A stretch of DNA of 12,888 bases from CAYSIX01 sp964431205 (lineage in GTDB: Bacteria; Planctomycetota; Phycisphaerae; Phycisphaerales; Phycisphaeraceae): assembly GCA_964431205.1 (NCBI GenBank), contig CAYSIX010000109.1:1-12888 (forward strand), read 5' to 3'. Made by a program: the position numbers and the translations under genes. Positions within the stretch are counted from its first letter, which is position 1. Each line of letters starts with the position of its first letter. This document shows, piece by piece, positions 6,236 to 12,888 of this stretch. The notes under the pieces were generated by a model. The model made no database searches, was not told where the DNA came from, and saw only the letters and a list, made by a program, of their open reading frames with translations.

Positions 6236-7543
6236 TCACGCCGAATGGTCCAGCTCCGACGCGCCCGTCTCCAGACGGACCGACGGGCCGGAGCTCGGAT
6301 GCATGCCGACGCGGCGCAGGCACACGGCACACATGCCCAGCATCGTCGAGGCGATCGCCGCCTGCGACGCGACCGTCGCCCACGCGGCGCCCAGCGGGCC
6401 GTAGGTCGGGATCCACCACGCGTTGAGCGCGATGTTCACCGCCAGACCGACGAGCATGACGAGCCCGGCCCATCGCTCGCGGTGCATCGAGGTGGCCAGG
6501 AACAGGCCGACGGTGGTGGCGAACAGAAGCGGCACGCTCAGGTAGATGGCGCGCAGGACGGCGACGGAATCGGGGTACTCGTCACCGAACGCCAGGGGCA
6601 CGAACCACGGCGCGACGACCCACATGGCGACGGTCAGCGACAGGCCCAGCCCGACACCGGCGAGCGTGACGCGTGGCGCCAGGCGGCGGAGCCCGGTCCA
6701 GTCGCCCTGCGCCGCCGCTGCCGCACAGATCGGAAAGAAGATCAGCGAGACCGGGCGGATCAGAAACTGCGAAGCCTCGAGGCACTTGGCGCCGGCCTCG
6801 TAGGTCGCGACCATCTCGAACGTGCCCATCGTGCCCAGCATCAGCGTGTCGAACTTCAGGTGCAGGAACTCGAGCAGCGAGATGGCGAACAGCGGCAGCG
6901 ACACGGCCAGGACCCGGCGCAATCGCCCGATCGCAAGCGTCGGACGAAACCGTCCCCGCGTCCAATCCATCTGCGCGAGGATCAGCGCGAGCATCAGAAC
7001 ACTGGTCATCACGTAGCCGATCAGCACGACCGGCAGCCGACCGCCCTGCCACGCCGACCAGGCCACGAACGCCAGCAGCATCAGTTGGCCCGAGCCGAAG
7101 GCGATCACCGTCGCGCTGACGCGGCGCAGGGCGACCATGACCGCGGCGAACGATCCGTACAGCTCCTTGATCGCGGCGTAGGCGGTGATGGCGACGGCGA
7201 TGGGCAGCAGGGTCGCGTCGTAGAGCCAGACGCCGCCGATCATCAACGCGACGAACGCCGCCAGCATCGGGACGCGCAGGCTCAGCACCTCGGAGAGGCG
7301 GTCGAGCGCCTGGTGGCTGGCGGGCGCGATGCTGCGGATCAGGTGCGCGCGGGTGCCCAGCTCGGTGAAGTGCACGCCGATCGTCGCCAGCGCGAGCACA
7401 AACATCAGCCGGCCGAAGTCTTCCTTGACCAGCGAGCGCGCCAGCAGCGCGATCGTGACGAACGCCGCGGCCTTGTAGAACACCTGACCGCCGAAGGAGA
7501 TCAGCAGGTCGCTTCGCGTCTTGTGCCGCCGGGCCGCCGTCAC
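6236..7543 (-). CDS. Wzx-like polysaccharide flippase (MOP/MATE superfamily)
   Basis: A 435-residue polytopic membrane protein of the polysaccharide-export (MVF/PST) branch of the MOP flippase superfamily, which moves lipid-linked sugars across the inner membrane. The GTG start overlaps the upstream glycosyltransferase stop (GTGA) and has AGGAGG 7 nt before it. The longer open frame upstream lies inside that gene. The N-terminal region TRSDLLISFGGQVFYKAAAF, then LARSLVKEDFGRLMFVLALA, is typical of the family's first two helices. About 12 hydrophobic segments follow, including LAVSLPLFAISLLEF and the end motif NIALNAWWIPTYGPLGAAWAT. An Arg-rich cytoplasmic tail closes it. It is co-transcribed with the GT2 gene. 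The exact substrate is unknown. Confidence 0.88.
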   Translation of the reverse strand: MTAARRHKTRSDLLISFGGQVFYKAAAFVTIALLARSLVKEDFGRLMFVLALATIGVHFTELGTRAHLIRSIAPASHQALDRLSEVLSLRVPMLAAFVALMIGGVWLYDATLLPIAVAITAYAAIKELYGSFAAVMVALRRVSATVIAFGSGQLMLLAFVAWSAWQGGRLPVVLIGYVMTSVLMLALILAQMDWTRGRFRPTLAIGRLRRVLAVSLPLFAISLLEFLHLKFDTLMLGTMGTFEMVATYEAGAKCLEASQFLIRPVSLIFFPICAAAAAQGDWTGLRRLAPRVTLAGVGLGLSLTVAMWVVAPWFVPLAFGDEYPDSVAVLRAIYLSVPLLFATTVGLFLATSMHRERWAGLVMLVGLAVNIALNAWWIPTYGPLGAAWATVASQAAIASTMLGMCAVCLRRVGMHPSSGPSVRLETGASELDHSA

Positions 7544-8634
7544 CGCAGCCACCTCCTGGCCAGCCGCCAGTTCAGCTCGAGCACGCCCTCGAGCATCCGC
7601 TTGATCCATCGCTGCAACCGACCGGCGAGCAGCGCATCGGTGAACGGCAGCGGCCCGCCGCTGAGCACCGCGCCGTCGGGGAGCCGACGCTCGGCCGCGA
7701 ACGCCCGCCGCGCCGCCTCGGTCGTCGCCCGACGATCGCGATACGCACCCCACGCCCGGACCCACATCCGCAGCCAGCCCTTGCGCACCACGCCCACCAG
7801 TTGCACCAGCTCGAACAACGCCAGGCCCGGCCCCAGCAGGACCAGCGTACGCCCCTGGTACAGCTTCCGCACGACCAGCCACCGGTTCAGGATGTTGTTG
7901 CGGATCCGCACGTCCGTGTAACGACCCGTTTCACGAAGCGACATCCCCGGCGTGCCGGCACGGTGCAGGCAGGTCGCCTCGGGCACGGCCAGAATCGTCA
8001 GGCCCCGCAGCCGCGTGCGCAGCCCGAGCTCATGATCCTCGTGCAGGTAGAAGAACGACTCGTCGAACAGCGGCCCGCCGCCCCACCGCTGCCGATCGAT
8101 CAGGAAGCAGGCGGTCACCAGCGAGTCGATCGGGCGCGTGTCGCTGGGGGCCGCGTCCACGGACGTGTCGGCGTGGTGCAACGACATCAGCCCGATCCAG
8201 TGGGCGGAGGCGCCGTCGAACTGGATCGTGTCGGGGTCGTCCTGATAGAGCACCCGGGCCATGGCGATGGCGGCGGTCGGGTCACGATCCAGCGCCGCGT
8301 GAAGGGCCGCTTCACAGCCGGGACTGGGGATCACGTCGTTGTCGATGAAGAGCACGCGGTGAAACGTTGCTGCCTCGTAGCCCGTGTTTCGGGCGGCGCC
8401 CGCGCCGTCGTTGCGGGCGCGTTCGATCACGCGCACCGCCGGGTAGTCCCGCCGGACCAGCGCCACGCTCTCGTCCGTCGACGCGTTATCGATCAGCAGG
8501 ACTTCGCCGAACCGTCCGTGATCGGCGGTGACCGCGTCCAGCGTCGCCGGCAGGTACGCCGCGCCGTTGTAGTTGATCACGCAGAGCGTGGTGTCGTGGG
8601 CGGGCATGAGAGGGTTATCGGGTATTGGCGGCAT
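7540..8634 (-). CDS. Family 2 glycosyltransferase, membrane-associated
   Basis: A 364-residue GT-A fold inverting glycosyltransferase. TTLCVINYNG at 15-24 opens the nucleotide-binding fold, LLIDNASTDES follows at 46-56, and the metal-binding DxD is FIDNDV (96-101, D98/D100). ARNTGYEAA at 81-89 and FFYLHEDHELGLR at 194-206 (with the ED acid pair) match rhamnosyltransferase-like GT2 enzymes. HRAGTPG and RNNILNRWLVVRKLY (245-259) are the usual C-terminal motifs. A hydrophobic stretch (LVLLGPGLALFELVQLVGVV, about 264-283) likely anchors it to the membrane. The start is uncertain. No Shine-Dalgarno is visible before ATG 8634 or the in-frame ATG at 8607, and an ATG at 8787 would add 51 residues without family likeness. 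It is coupled to the flippase. Sugar specificity is not predictable. Confidence 0.87.
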   Translation of the reverse strand: MPPIPDNPLMPAHDTTLCVINYNGAAYLPATLDAVTADHGRFGEVLLIDNASTDESVALVRRDYPAVRVIERARNDGAGAARNTGYEAATFHRVLFIDNDVIPSPGCEAALHAALDRDPTAAIAMARVLYQDDPDTIQFDGASAHWIGLMSLHHADTSVDAAPSDTRPIDSLVTACFLIDRQRWGGGPLFDESFFYLHEDHELGLRTRLRGLTILAVPEATCLHRAGTPGMSLRETGRYTDVRIRNNILNRWLVVRKLYQGRTLVLLGPGLALFELVQLVGVVRKGWLRMWVRAWGAYRDRRATTEAARRAFAAERRLPDGAVLSGGPLPFTDALLAGRLQRWIKRMLEGVLELNWRLARRWLR

Positions 8635-8649
8635 CGCCCGTAGGCAAAT

Positions 8650-8659
8650 GTCCGCGGAC
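8650..8659. promoter_or_regulatory. 10-bp perfect palindrome near GT2 start
   Basis: GTCCGCGGAC is a perfect palindrome 16 bp upstream of the leftward GT2 ATG, in the divergent region between the two glycosyltransferase genes. It could be an operator. GC-rich 10-bp palindromes are also common by chance in this sequence. Confidence 0.2.
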
Positions 8660-8712
8660 CAGCTCGCGAAATCCCGCCTGCGGCAAGCACGCGGCGAGAA
8701 AACGCGGGTAGG

Positions 8713-8753
8713 ATACCAATCCAACGGGGCCAAAACGTCGAAGGATTGGGTAT
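8713..8753. promoter_or_regulatory. Inverted repeat in divergent glycosyltransferase promoter region
   Basis: ATACCAATCC (8713-8722) is mirrored by GGATTGGGTAT (8743-8753) with a single extra G, around a 20-nt spacer. The core CCAATCC/GGATTGG is perfect. The right arm overlaps the palindrome TATCGATA (8751-8758). It sits in the middle of the 191-bp region between the leftward GT2 gene and the rightward GT4 gene, where a shared operator controlling both glycan units would be expected. Confidence 0.4.
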
Positions 8754-8825
8754 CGATACTGACGCACGGACGCGTTCGACCGGTCATGCGCCCCAGCGGT
8801 GGCCGCGTCAGCGGAAAGATGCTTG

Positions 8826-10031
8826 ATGGCCTTGCGTGCCCTCCGCATCGCGATGATCGCCGCGTGTCCGTTTCCGTGTGAGCGTGGGACGCCCGTGCGC
8901 ATCCTCCGGCTGGCCGAGGCCTTGGCGGAGCGAGGGCACGAGCTGCACGTGGTGACGTACCACCTCGGGGACGCGCTGGACCAGTCGCCGCTGAAGGTCC
9001 ATCGGATCCGCGACTTTCCCTCGTACGACCGCCGCGAGGCCGGGCCGACTTTGCAGAAGCTGCTGCTGCTGGACCCGGTGCTCACGAAGCTGACCGAGCG
9101 GGTGGTCGCCGAGCAGGAGATCGACCTGATCCACGCCCACCACGCCGAGGGCCTGCTCGCCGGGCGGCGTGCGGCGCGACGCAGCGATCGGCCGCTCGTC
9201 TTCGACGCCCACACCCTGCTGGGCTCGGAGCTGCCCTTCTACGCCCCGCCGCTGACGCGTCGGCTCAGCGCCGCGATCGGTCGCTGGTTCGACGCCCGCC
9301 TGCCGGGCATGGCCGACCACGTCATCACCGTCTCGCACGAGGTCGCCCACGGTTTTCGCCAGATTGCGGGCGCGGCGGACGATCGCGTCACGGTCGTGCC
9401 CAACGGCGTCGAGATCGACCGGTTCGACGCCGCCGCCGCTGATCAGGCCGACGCACCGGACGGAGCGGGCGTCAACGGCTCGTCCCCGGTGATCATCTTC
9501 ACCGGCAACCTCGCCGCCTACCAGGGCATCGACGACCTGCTCCACGCTTTCGCGATCGTCCACGCGCACCGCCCCGAGGCGCGCCTGCGCATCGTCACGC
9601 AGGACCGCTTCGACGCCCACCGCAGGCTCGCCTCGCGCCTGGGCATCGCCGACGCCATCGACGTCGTCCGGGGCGGGTTCGAGCTGGTGCCCGGCGAGCT
9701 GGTGCGCGCGGACATCGCGGTCAACCCGCGGACCATCGGCGAGGGCCTGCCGCAGAAGCTGCTCAACTACATGGCCGCGGCGCGGCCGATCGTCTCGTTC
9801 GCCGGCTCGGCGCGGCACCTCGAGCACGGCGAGACGGGCTGGATCGTGCCCGATGAGGGGCCGCGGGCCTTGGCCGACGGAATCCTGCACCTGCTGGAAC
9901 ACCCGCAGCTGGCGGCGGCGCTCGGTCGCGCGGCGCGTGTGTACGTCAAGGCCGAGATGAGCTGGCCGTGCGCCGCCGAACGCTGCGAGCGGGTGTACGA
10001 AACCGTGCTGCGACGGAGGGGCCGTGGCTGA
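8826..10031 (+). CDS. Family 4 glycosyltransferase (GT-B fold)
   Basis: A 401-residue retaining glycosyltransferase. ATG 8826 has GGAAAG (8813-8818) 7 nt upstream. An in-frame GTG at 8799 would add 9 residues with no better signal. The N-terminal Rossmann half starts LRIAMIAACPFPCERGTPVR with the acceptor-side Gly loop, then ALAERGHELHVVTYH. LIHAHHAEG and LVFDAHTLLG follow, and VITVSHEVAHGF with VTVVPNGVEIDRF is the GT4 interdomain signature. The C-terminal half has IIFTGNLAAYQGIDDLL and EGLPQKLLNYMAAARPIVSF (from about 306), in place of the usual E-x7-E. The first Glu is kept, while the second is replaced by Asn in LLNYMAA. It leads a three-gene rightward unit and overlaps the next gene by 8 nt. 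Donor and acceptor sugars are unknown. Confidence 0.9.
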   Translation: MALRALRIAMIAACPFPCERGTPVRILRLAEALAERGHELHVVTYHLGDALDQSPLKVHRIRDFPSYDRREAGPTLQKLLLLDPVLTKLTERVVAEQEIDLIHAHHAEGLLAGRRAARRSDRPLVFDAHTLLGSELPFYAPPLTRRLSAAIGRWFDARLPGMADHVITVSHEVAHGFRQIAGAADDRVTVVPNGVEIDRFDAAAADQADAPDGAGVNGSSPVIIFTGNLAAYQGIDDLLHAFAIVHAHRPEARLRIVTQDRFDAHRRLASRLGIADAIDVVRGGFELVPGELVRADIAVNPRTIGEGLPQKLLNYMAAARPIVSFAGSARHLEHGETGWIVPDEGPRALADGILHLLEHPQLAAALGRAARVYVKAEMSWPCAAERCERVYETVLRRRGRG

Positions 10032-11076
10032 CGCACGACCGATCCAACTCGCGGTGATCGGCGCCGGGACGGTGTTCGAGCGGTACCACTTGCCGGCGAT
10101 CGCGTCGTCGCGCGACGTGAAGCTCGCGGCGGTCTGCGAGCCGCGGTCGGAGCGGCTCGATCAGCTCACGGGACGCCTGCTCGGGGCGGTGACGCGCACC
10201 GACGCGGCGTCGATGCTGGACCAAGGCGGGCTCGACGCGGTGCTGATCACGACGCCGCCGGCGACCCACGCCCGGCTGACGCTGGACGCGCTGCGTGCGG
10301 GCTGCCACGTGCTGGTCGAGAAGCCGATGGCCACCACCATCACCGACGCCGAGGCGATGGTGGCCGCGGCGCGTGAGGCCGATCGCGTCCTGGCCGTCGG
10401 TTTCAACCGTCGGTTCCGCGCCAGCTACCGGGCGCTGCGAGAGCTGGTCACCGGCGACGATCCGGTCGCGATCCGATCCGCTCGTCACACGTTCGTCGCC
10501 GACGTCAGCCAGTGGCCGACCGTCGATCGTCAGGCCCAGCCGGCGATGAGGCGCATGGTGCACGACGTGGCCTCGCACCAGGTGGACCTGGTGGCGTGGA
10601 TGTTCGATCGGCCGATCGCCCGGACCAAGGCTTTGCCGCAGAACGATCCGCGGCGGGTGGTGTCCCGCCTGGAGCTGGCCGACGGCCCGAGCGTCGAGTG
10701 CGTCTCGGGCCACGATGCGCGGTATGTTGAGTCGTTCGAGGTGGAGCTCGAGACGGGAAGGGTGCGCGTCGATCCGTCGGGGCTGATCGACACGCGTCGG
10801 CTGCGTGGGCGGCTGGCCGCGGGCCTGGGGCCGATCCGGGCCGTCTGGGACGCGGGCCTGCGCCGGGTTACGGGACAGCCGTCGGCGACGGCGTCGAGCT
10901 TCCGCGAGCAGCTCGACGCGTGGGTCGCGTCGATCCGCGCGCGCCGGACGCTGCACGGGCTGGCCTCGGGCGAGGACGGCCTGGCCGCGGCACGCGCCGT
11001 GCAGAGCCTCCTGCACGCCCTCCACGCCGAGGCGGACGCAGGCAAGAACATGGTGAGCGAAGCAAAGGGACTCTGA
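10024..11076 (+). CDS. Gfo/Idh/MocA-family oxidoreductase
   Basis: A 350-residue NAD(P)-dependent sugar dehydrogenase-like protein. The GTG start lies inside the end of the GT4 gene (8-nt overlap) with GGAGG immediately upstream. The Rossmann glycine motif is AVIGAGTVFERYHLPAI (10-26), then LDAVLITTPPATH (70-82) and the family hallmark EKPMA (99-103). The C-terminal domain carries MVHDVASHQVDLVAW (178-192), matching the catalytic D-x-G-x-H-x-x-D region. Gly is replaced by Ala, with D181 and H185 present. Members oxidise or reduce sugars, sugar nucleotides or inositols. Its position between a glycosyltransferase and a phosphodiesterase-like gene suggests it makes or alters a nucleotide sugar for the surface glycan, which is an inference. 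Confidence 0.9.
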   Translation: MADARPIQLAVIGAGTVFERYHLPAIASSRDVKLAAVCEPRSERLDQLTGRLLGAVTRTDAASMLDQGGLDAVLITTPPATHARLTLDALRAGCHVLVEKPMATTITDAEAMVAAAREADRVLAVGFNRRFRASYRALRELVTGDDPVAIRSARHTFVADVSQWPTVDRQAQPAMRRMVHDVASHQVDLVAWMFDRPIARTKALPQNDPRRVVSRLELADGPSVECVSGHDARYVESFEVELETGRVRVDPSGLIDTRRLRGRLAAGLGPIRAVWDAGLRRVTGQPSATASSFREQLDAWVASIRARRTLHGLASGEDGLAAARAVQSLLHALHAEADAGKNMVSEAKGL

Positions 11077-11077
11077 A

Positions 11078-12649
11078 ATGGCCGACCAACCACCGGTGAT
11101 CATGATCGGGATGGACGCGACGGAGGTCACCGTCATCGACCGCATGTGCGACGCGGGCCAGTTGCCCAACCTCCAGCGGATGCGGGATCGGGGCTGCTAC
11201 GGCCACCTGCGCAACAGCCCGCCGGGCTTCCTGAGCATGGTCTGGCCGACCTTCACCACCGGCACACGCGTCACCCGCCACGGCTGGTACTTCAACAAGC
11301 TGTGGCGGCACGAGCACCAGCGCCTCGAGTACGCCCATTCGTCCTGGCTGCCCGTGACCTACTTCTGGAACCACCTGGACCCGCACCGCCACCGCATCGC
11401 CCTGCTGGACGTGCCGTTCACCGTCGAGCCGCCGGCAGACCTCAACGGCGTATACCTCAACGGCTGGCAGAACCACGACGACTTCGGCCAGCACGAGTCC
11501 CCCGCCGGGCTGTGGCGGCAGCTCAAGCAGCGCTTCGGCAGGCCCGTGCTCAAGCCCGAGATCTTCGGGCCCCAGACCCCCGCGACCCTGCTCTATCAGC
11601 GGCAGGAAGCGCTCGACGCGATCGATCAGTTCACCCGGATCAGCAAGCACCTGATCGAGCGTGAGCGATGGGACCTGCTGCTGACCGTCTTCGGCGGGGC
11701 GCACCGCGCGACGCACTACCTCTGGAACCTGCGCGAGATCGACGCGGATCAACTGACGCCCGACCAGCGACGGCTGCTGGAGAACGCGGTCACCGAGATC
11801 TACCAGGCCTGCGACCGGGCCCTGGGCGAGCTGCTCGACGCGGCGCCGGACGACGCGCGCGTCGTCGCGTTCTCCCTGCACGGCATGACCGCGCACACCG
11901 GATGGGTCGAGTACTTCGACCGCATCGTGGGTCAGATCCAGAACGACGGTCAGCCGGCCAAACCCAAGGGCGGGCTGATCTACCGGGTCAAGAAGGCGCT
12001 GCCGTGGACGCTGGTGCGGCAGGTGACGCGGCGGATGCCCTCGTCGTTCAACCACGCGGTGGTGCCGATCTGGTCCAGCCGGATGTGCGACTGGACGAAC
12101 ACGAAGTACTTCGTGCTGCCGATGGACATCAACGGTTACATCCGGATCAACCTCAAGGGCCGCGAGCCGCAGGGCGTGGTGGAGCCGGGAGCGGAGTACG
12201 AGCGGCTGTGCGCGCACCTGAAGGAGGCGCTGATGAGCTTCCGCGACATTGAGTCGGGCCGGCAGGTGATCGAGCACGTGGACAGGGTCGAGGACCTGAT
12301 CGAGGGCGAGTCGCCGGCGCGGGACCGGCTGCCGGACCTGATCATCCGCTGGGCGGAGGACGTGGACGCGTACGAATCGACGGGGGTGCGTTCGGAGCGT
12401 TACGGGCAGGTGCGCTGGCCGCGTCACGCCAAGCGGCCGTCGGGCCGATCGGGCAACCACGTGCCCAACGGCTGGTTCGCGGCGACGGGTCCGGGCATCG
12501 TGCCGGGCCGATGCGCGTCGGACCCCGAGACGATCGACCTGGGCCCGACGGTGATGCGCTGGCTGGGCGCGGACGTCCCCGAGCACTTCGAGGGCGAGCC
12601 GATCTCCGAGCTGGTCGCCGACGCGGCCGCCCCGGCGGGGGCGCGGTGA
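11078..12649 (+). CDS. Alkaline-phosphatase-superfamily (type I phosphodiesterase-like) protein
   Basis: A 523-residue protein of the AlkP/nucleotide-pyrophosphatase superfamily. ATG 11078 begins 1 nt after the previous stop, with AAAGGGA upstream. No signal peptide is seen, so it is probably cytoplasmic. VIMIGMDATEVTVIDRM gives the first metal aspartate (D13). PPGFLSMVWPTFTTGTRVTRHGW (48-70) is the nucleophile region, but a Thr/Ser at the usual nucleophile position is not certain (S53 is nearest, T58 is alternative). DLLLTVFGGAHRATHYLW holds two histidines where many relatives have D-x3-H. AFSLHGM replaces the usual SDHG, losing a metal aspartate. GNHVPNGWFAATGPGI supplies the final metal histidine. 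I recall similar proteins with SLHGM in exopolysaccharide clusters, with no database check made. It is the last gene of the GT4-oxidoreductase unit. Activity and substrate are unknown. Confidence 0.82.
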   Translation: MADQPPVIMIGMDATEVTVIDRMCDAGQLPNLQRMRDRGCYGHLRNSPPGFLSMVWPTFTTGTRVTRHGWYFNKLWRHEHQRLEYAHSSWLPVTYFWNHLDPHRHRIALLDVPFTVEPPADLNGVYLNGWQNHDDFGQHESPAGLWRQLKQRFGRPVLKPEIFGPQTPATLLYQRQEALDAIDQFTRISKHLIERERWDLLLTVFGGAHRATHYLWNLREIDADQLTPDQRRLLENAVTEIYQACDRALGELLDAAPDDARVVAFSLHGMTAHTGWVEYFDRIVGQIQNDGQPAKPKGGLIYRVKKALPWTLVRQVTRRMPSSFNHAVVPIWSSRMCDWTNTKYFVLPMDINGYIRINLKGREPQGVVEPGAEYERLCAHLKEALMSFRDIESGRQVIEHVDRVEDLIEGESPARDRLPDLIIRWAEDVDAYESTGVRSERYGQVRWPRHAKRPSGRSGNHVPNGWFAATGPGIVPGRCASDPETIDLGPTVMRWLGADVPEHFEGEPISELVADAAAPAGAR

Positions 12650-12685
12650 CCATCGAATCTCAGCGGCCAATTTGCTTGAAGCGCT

Positions 12686-12703
12686 TTTGGCACGGGTTCA
12701 GCT
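12686..12703 (+). promoter_or_regulatory. Sigma-54 (-24/-12) promoter candidate
   Basis: The string TTGGCACGGGTTCAGCT at about 12687-12703 fits the sigma-54 consensus YTGGCACG-N4-TTGCW. The -24 half (TTGGCACG) is perfect. The invariant GG (12689-12690) and GC (12701-12702) are separated by exactly 10 bp, and a T-run precedes it. The -12 half reads CAGCT instead of TTGCT. Transcription would start near 12714 and run right. Sigma-54 promoters need an enhancer-binding activator, and none is encoded in this window. Confidence 0.55.
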
Positions 12704-12719
12704 GCCGGTGCCCCGTCCA

Positions 12720-12766
12720 CGTGCGAACGTGCCCGGACGCCGTTCGCACGGTCGCAAGCGACCGTG
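12720..12766 (+). repeat. Two overlapping perfect hairpins
   Basis: CGTGCGAACG (12720-12729) pairs perfectly with CGTTCGCACG (12741-12750) over an 11-nt loop. The next stem, CACGGTCGC (12747-12755), pairs perfectly with GCGACCGTG (12758-12766). The two stems share bases 12747-12750, so they cannot both form completely. They start 6 nt after the predicted sigma-54 transcription start, or alternatively lie 71 nt after the upstream stop codon. No T-run follows, which argues against a simple intrinsic terminator. Confidence 0.5.
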
Positions 12767-12888
12767 GCACCCGAAAACGGAAGAACTCGTCACGCACGAC
12801 GCGGAGCGCACCGAGCACACCCTGGTCGCGTCGCTAGGCACTGTCGGAAAACTCCATGTCACGTGGTTTTCAGATAGCGTTGGATGAA

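Larger units (their letters stand above)
12650..12888. other. Non-coding right-edge region
   Basis: No convincing gene lies in these 239 bases. An open frame from a TTG at 12672 to a stop at 12885 has no Shine-Dalgarno, poor third-position GC and no family likeness. The region holds a sigma-54 promoter candidate, two overlapping perfect hairpins, and GAAAAC/GTTTTC (12847-12852 and 12866-12871), a short inverted repeat. It is visibly less GC-rich than the coding regions. The next gene probably starts to the right. Confidence 0.5.

Noticed and set aside
6245..7921. 558-codon rightward open frame
   Set aside because: Antisense of the flippase and GT2 genes. Its product is Arg/Gln/His/Asp-rich low complexity, whereas the leftward frame has regular membrane helices.
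10868..12670. 600-codon leftward open frame
   Set aside because: It is the mirror of the oxidoreductase and AlkP-like genes, Arg/Val/His-rich with no domain likeness. The rightward frames carry clear family motifs and Shine-Dalgarno signals.
12672..12887. 71-codon rightward open frame at the right edge
   Set aside because: TTG start without Shine-Dalgarno, mixed third-position bases unlike the neighbours, and it runs through two perfect hairpins. The region looks non-coding.
1..12888. CRISPR arrays, tRNA or rRNA genes, insertion sequences
   Set aside because: No regularly spaced repeats, tRNA cloverleaf signals, rRNA segments or transposase motifs were seen on either strand.

Overview
This is a very GC-rich bacterial window with strong G/C third-position bias. 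Most starts are ATG or GTG, one is TTG, and several genes are translationally coupled. The XylR-type (LacI-like sensor plus AraC domain) regulator, the secreted thrombospondin-C/LamG-like protein, the SelA-like PLP enzyme fragment and the glycan-cluster phosphodiesterase together suggest a planctomycete, perhaps of the Phycisphaerae type. That assignment is an inference from gene content, not a measurement.

Left edge (1-1532): a leftward gene for a secreted beta-sandwich protein has a clear signal peptide and Shine-Dalgarno, but its C-terminal coding sequence runs without a stop into a rightward fragment of a SelA/DgaE-like PLP enzyme. Both genes are broken at about 160-180. This is either a real rearrangement or an assembly chimera. 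A 332-bp divergent intergenic region (1533-1864) with an inverted repeat and a spaced direct repeat separates it from a XylR-like regulator (1865-3043).

Middle (3317-6197): phnD-phnC-phnE encode a complete phosphonate/phosphite-type ABC importer (binding protein, ATPase, permease). The permease has an unusually long segment between its first two membrane helices, and phnC and phnE overlap by 4 nt. No C-P lyase or phosphonatase gene is visible here, so what happens to the substrate is unknown.

Right part (6236-12649): a surface-glycan region lies on two divergent transcription units. Leftward are a membrane-associated GT2 glycosyltransferase and a Wzx-like flippase, coupled by a GTGA overlap. 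Rightward are a GT4 glycosyltransferase, a Gfo/Idh/MocA oxidoreductase and an alkaline-phosphatase-superfamily protein with altered metal-site motifs, all tightly packed. Together they look like part of a capsule or exopolysaccharide pathway: sugar modification, assembly and export. No polymerase or initiating phosphoglycosyltransferase is in the window.

Right edge (12650-12888): no convincing gene. It holds a good candidate sigma-54 promoter (12686-12703) pointing rightward out of the window, followed by two overlapping perfect hairpins (12720-12766) that would lie in the 5' leader of whatever gene comes next.
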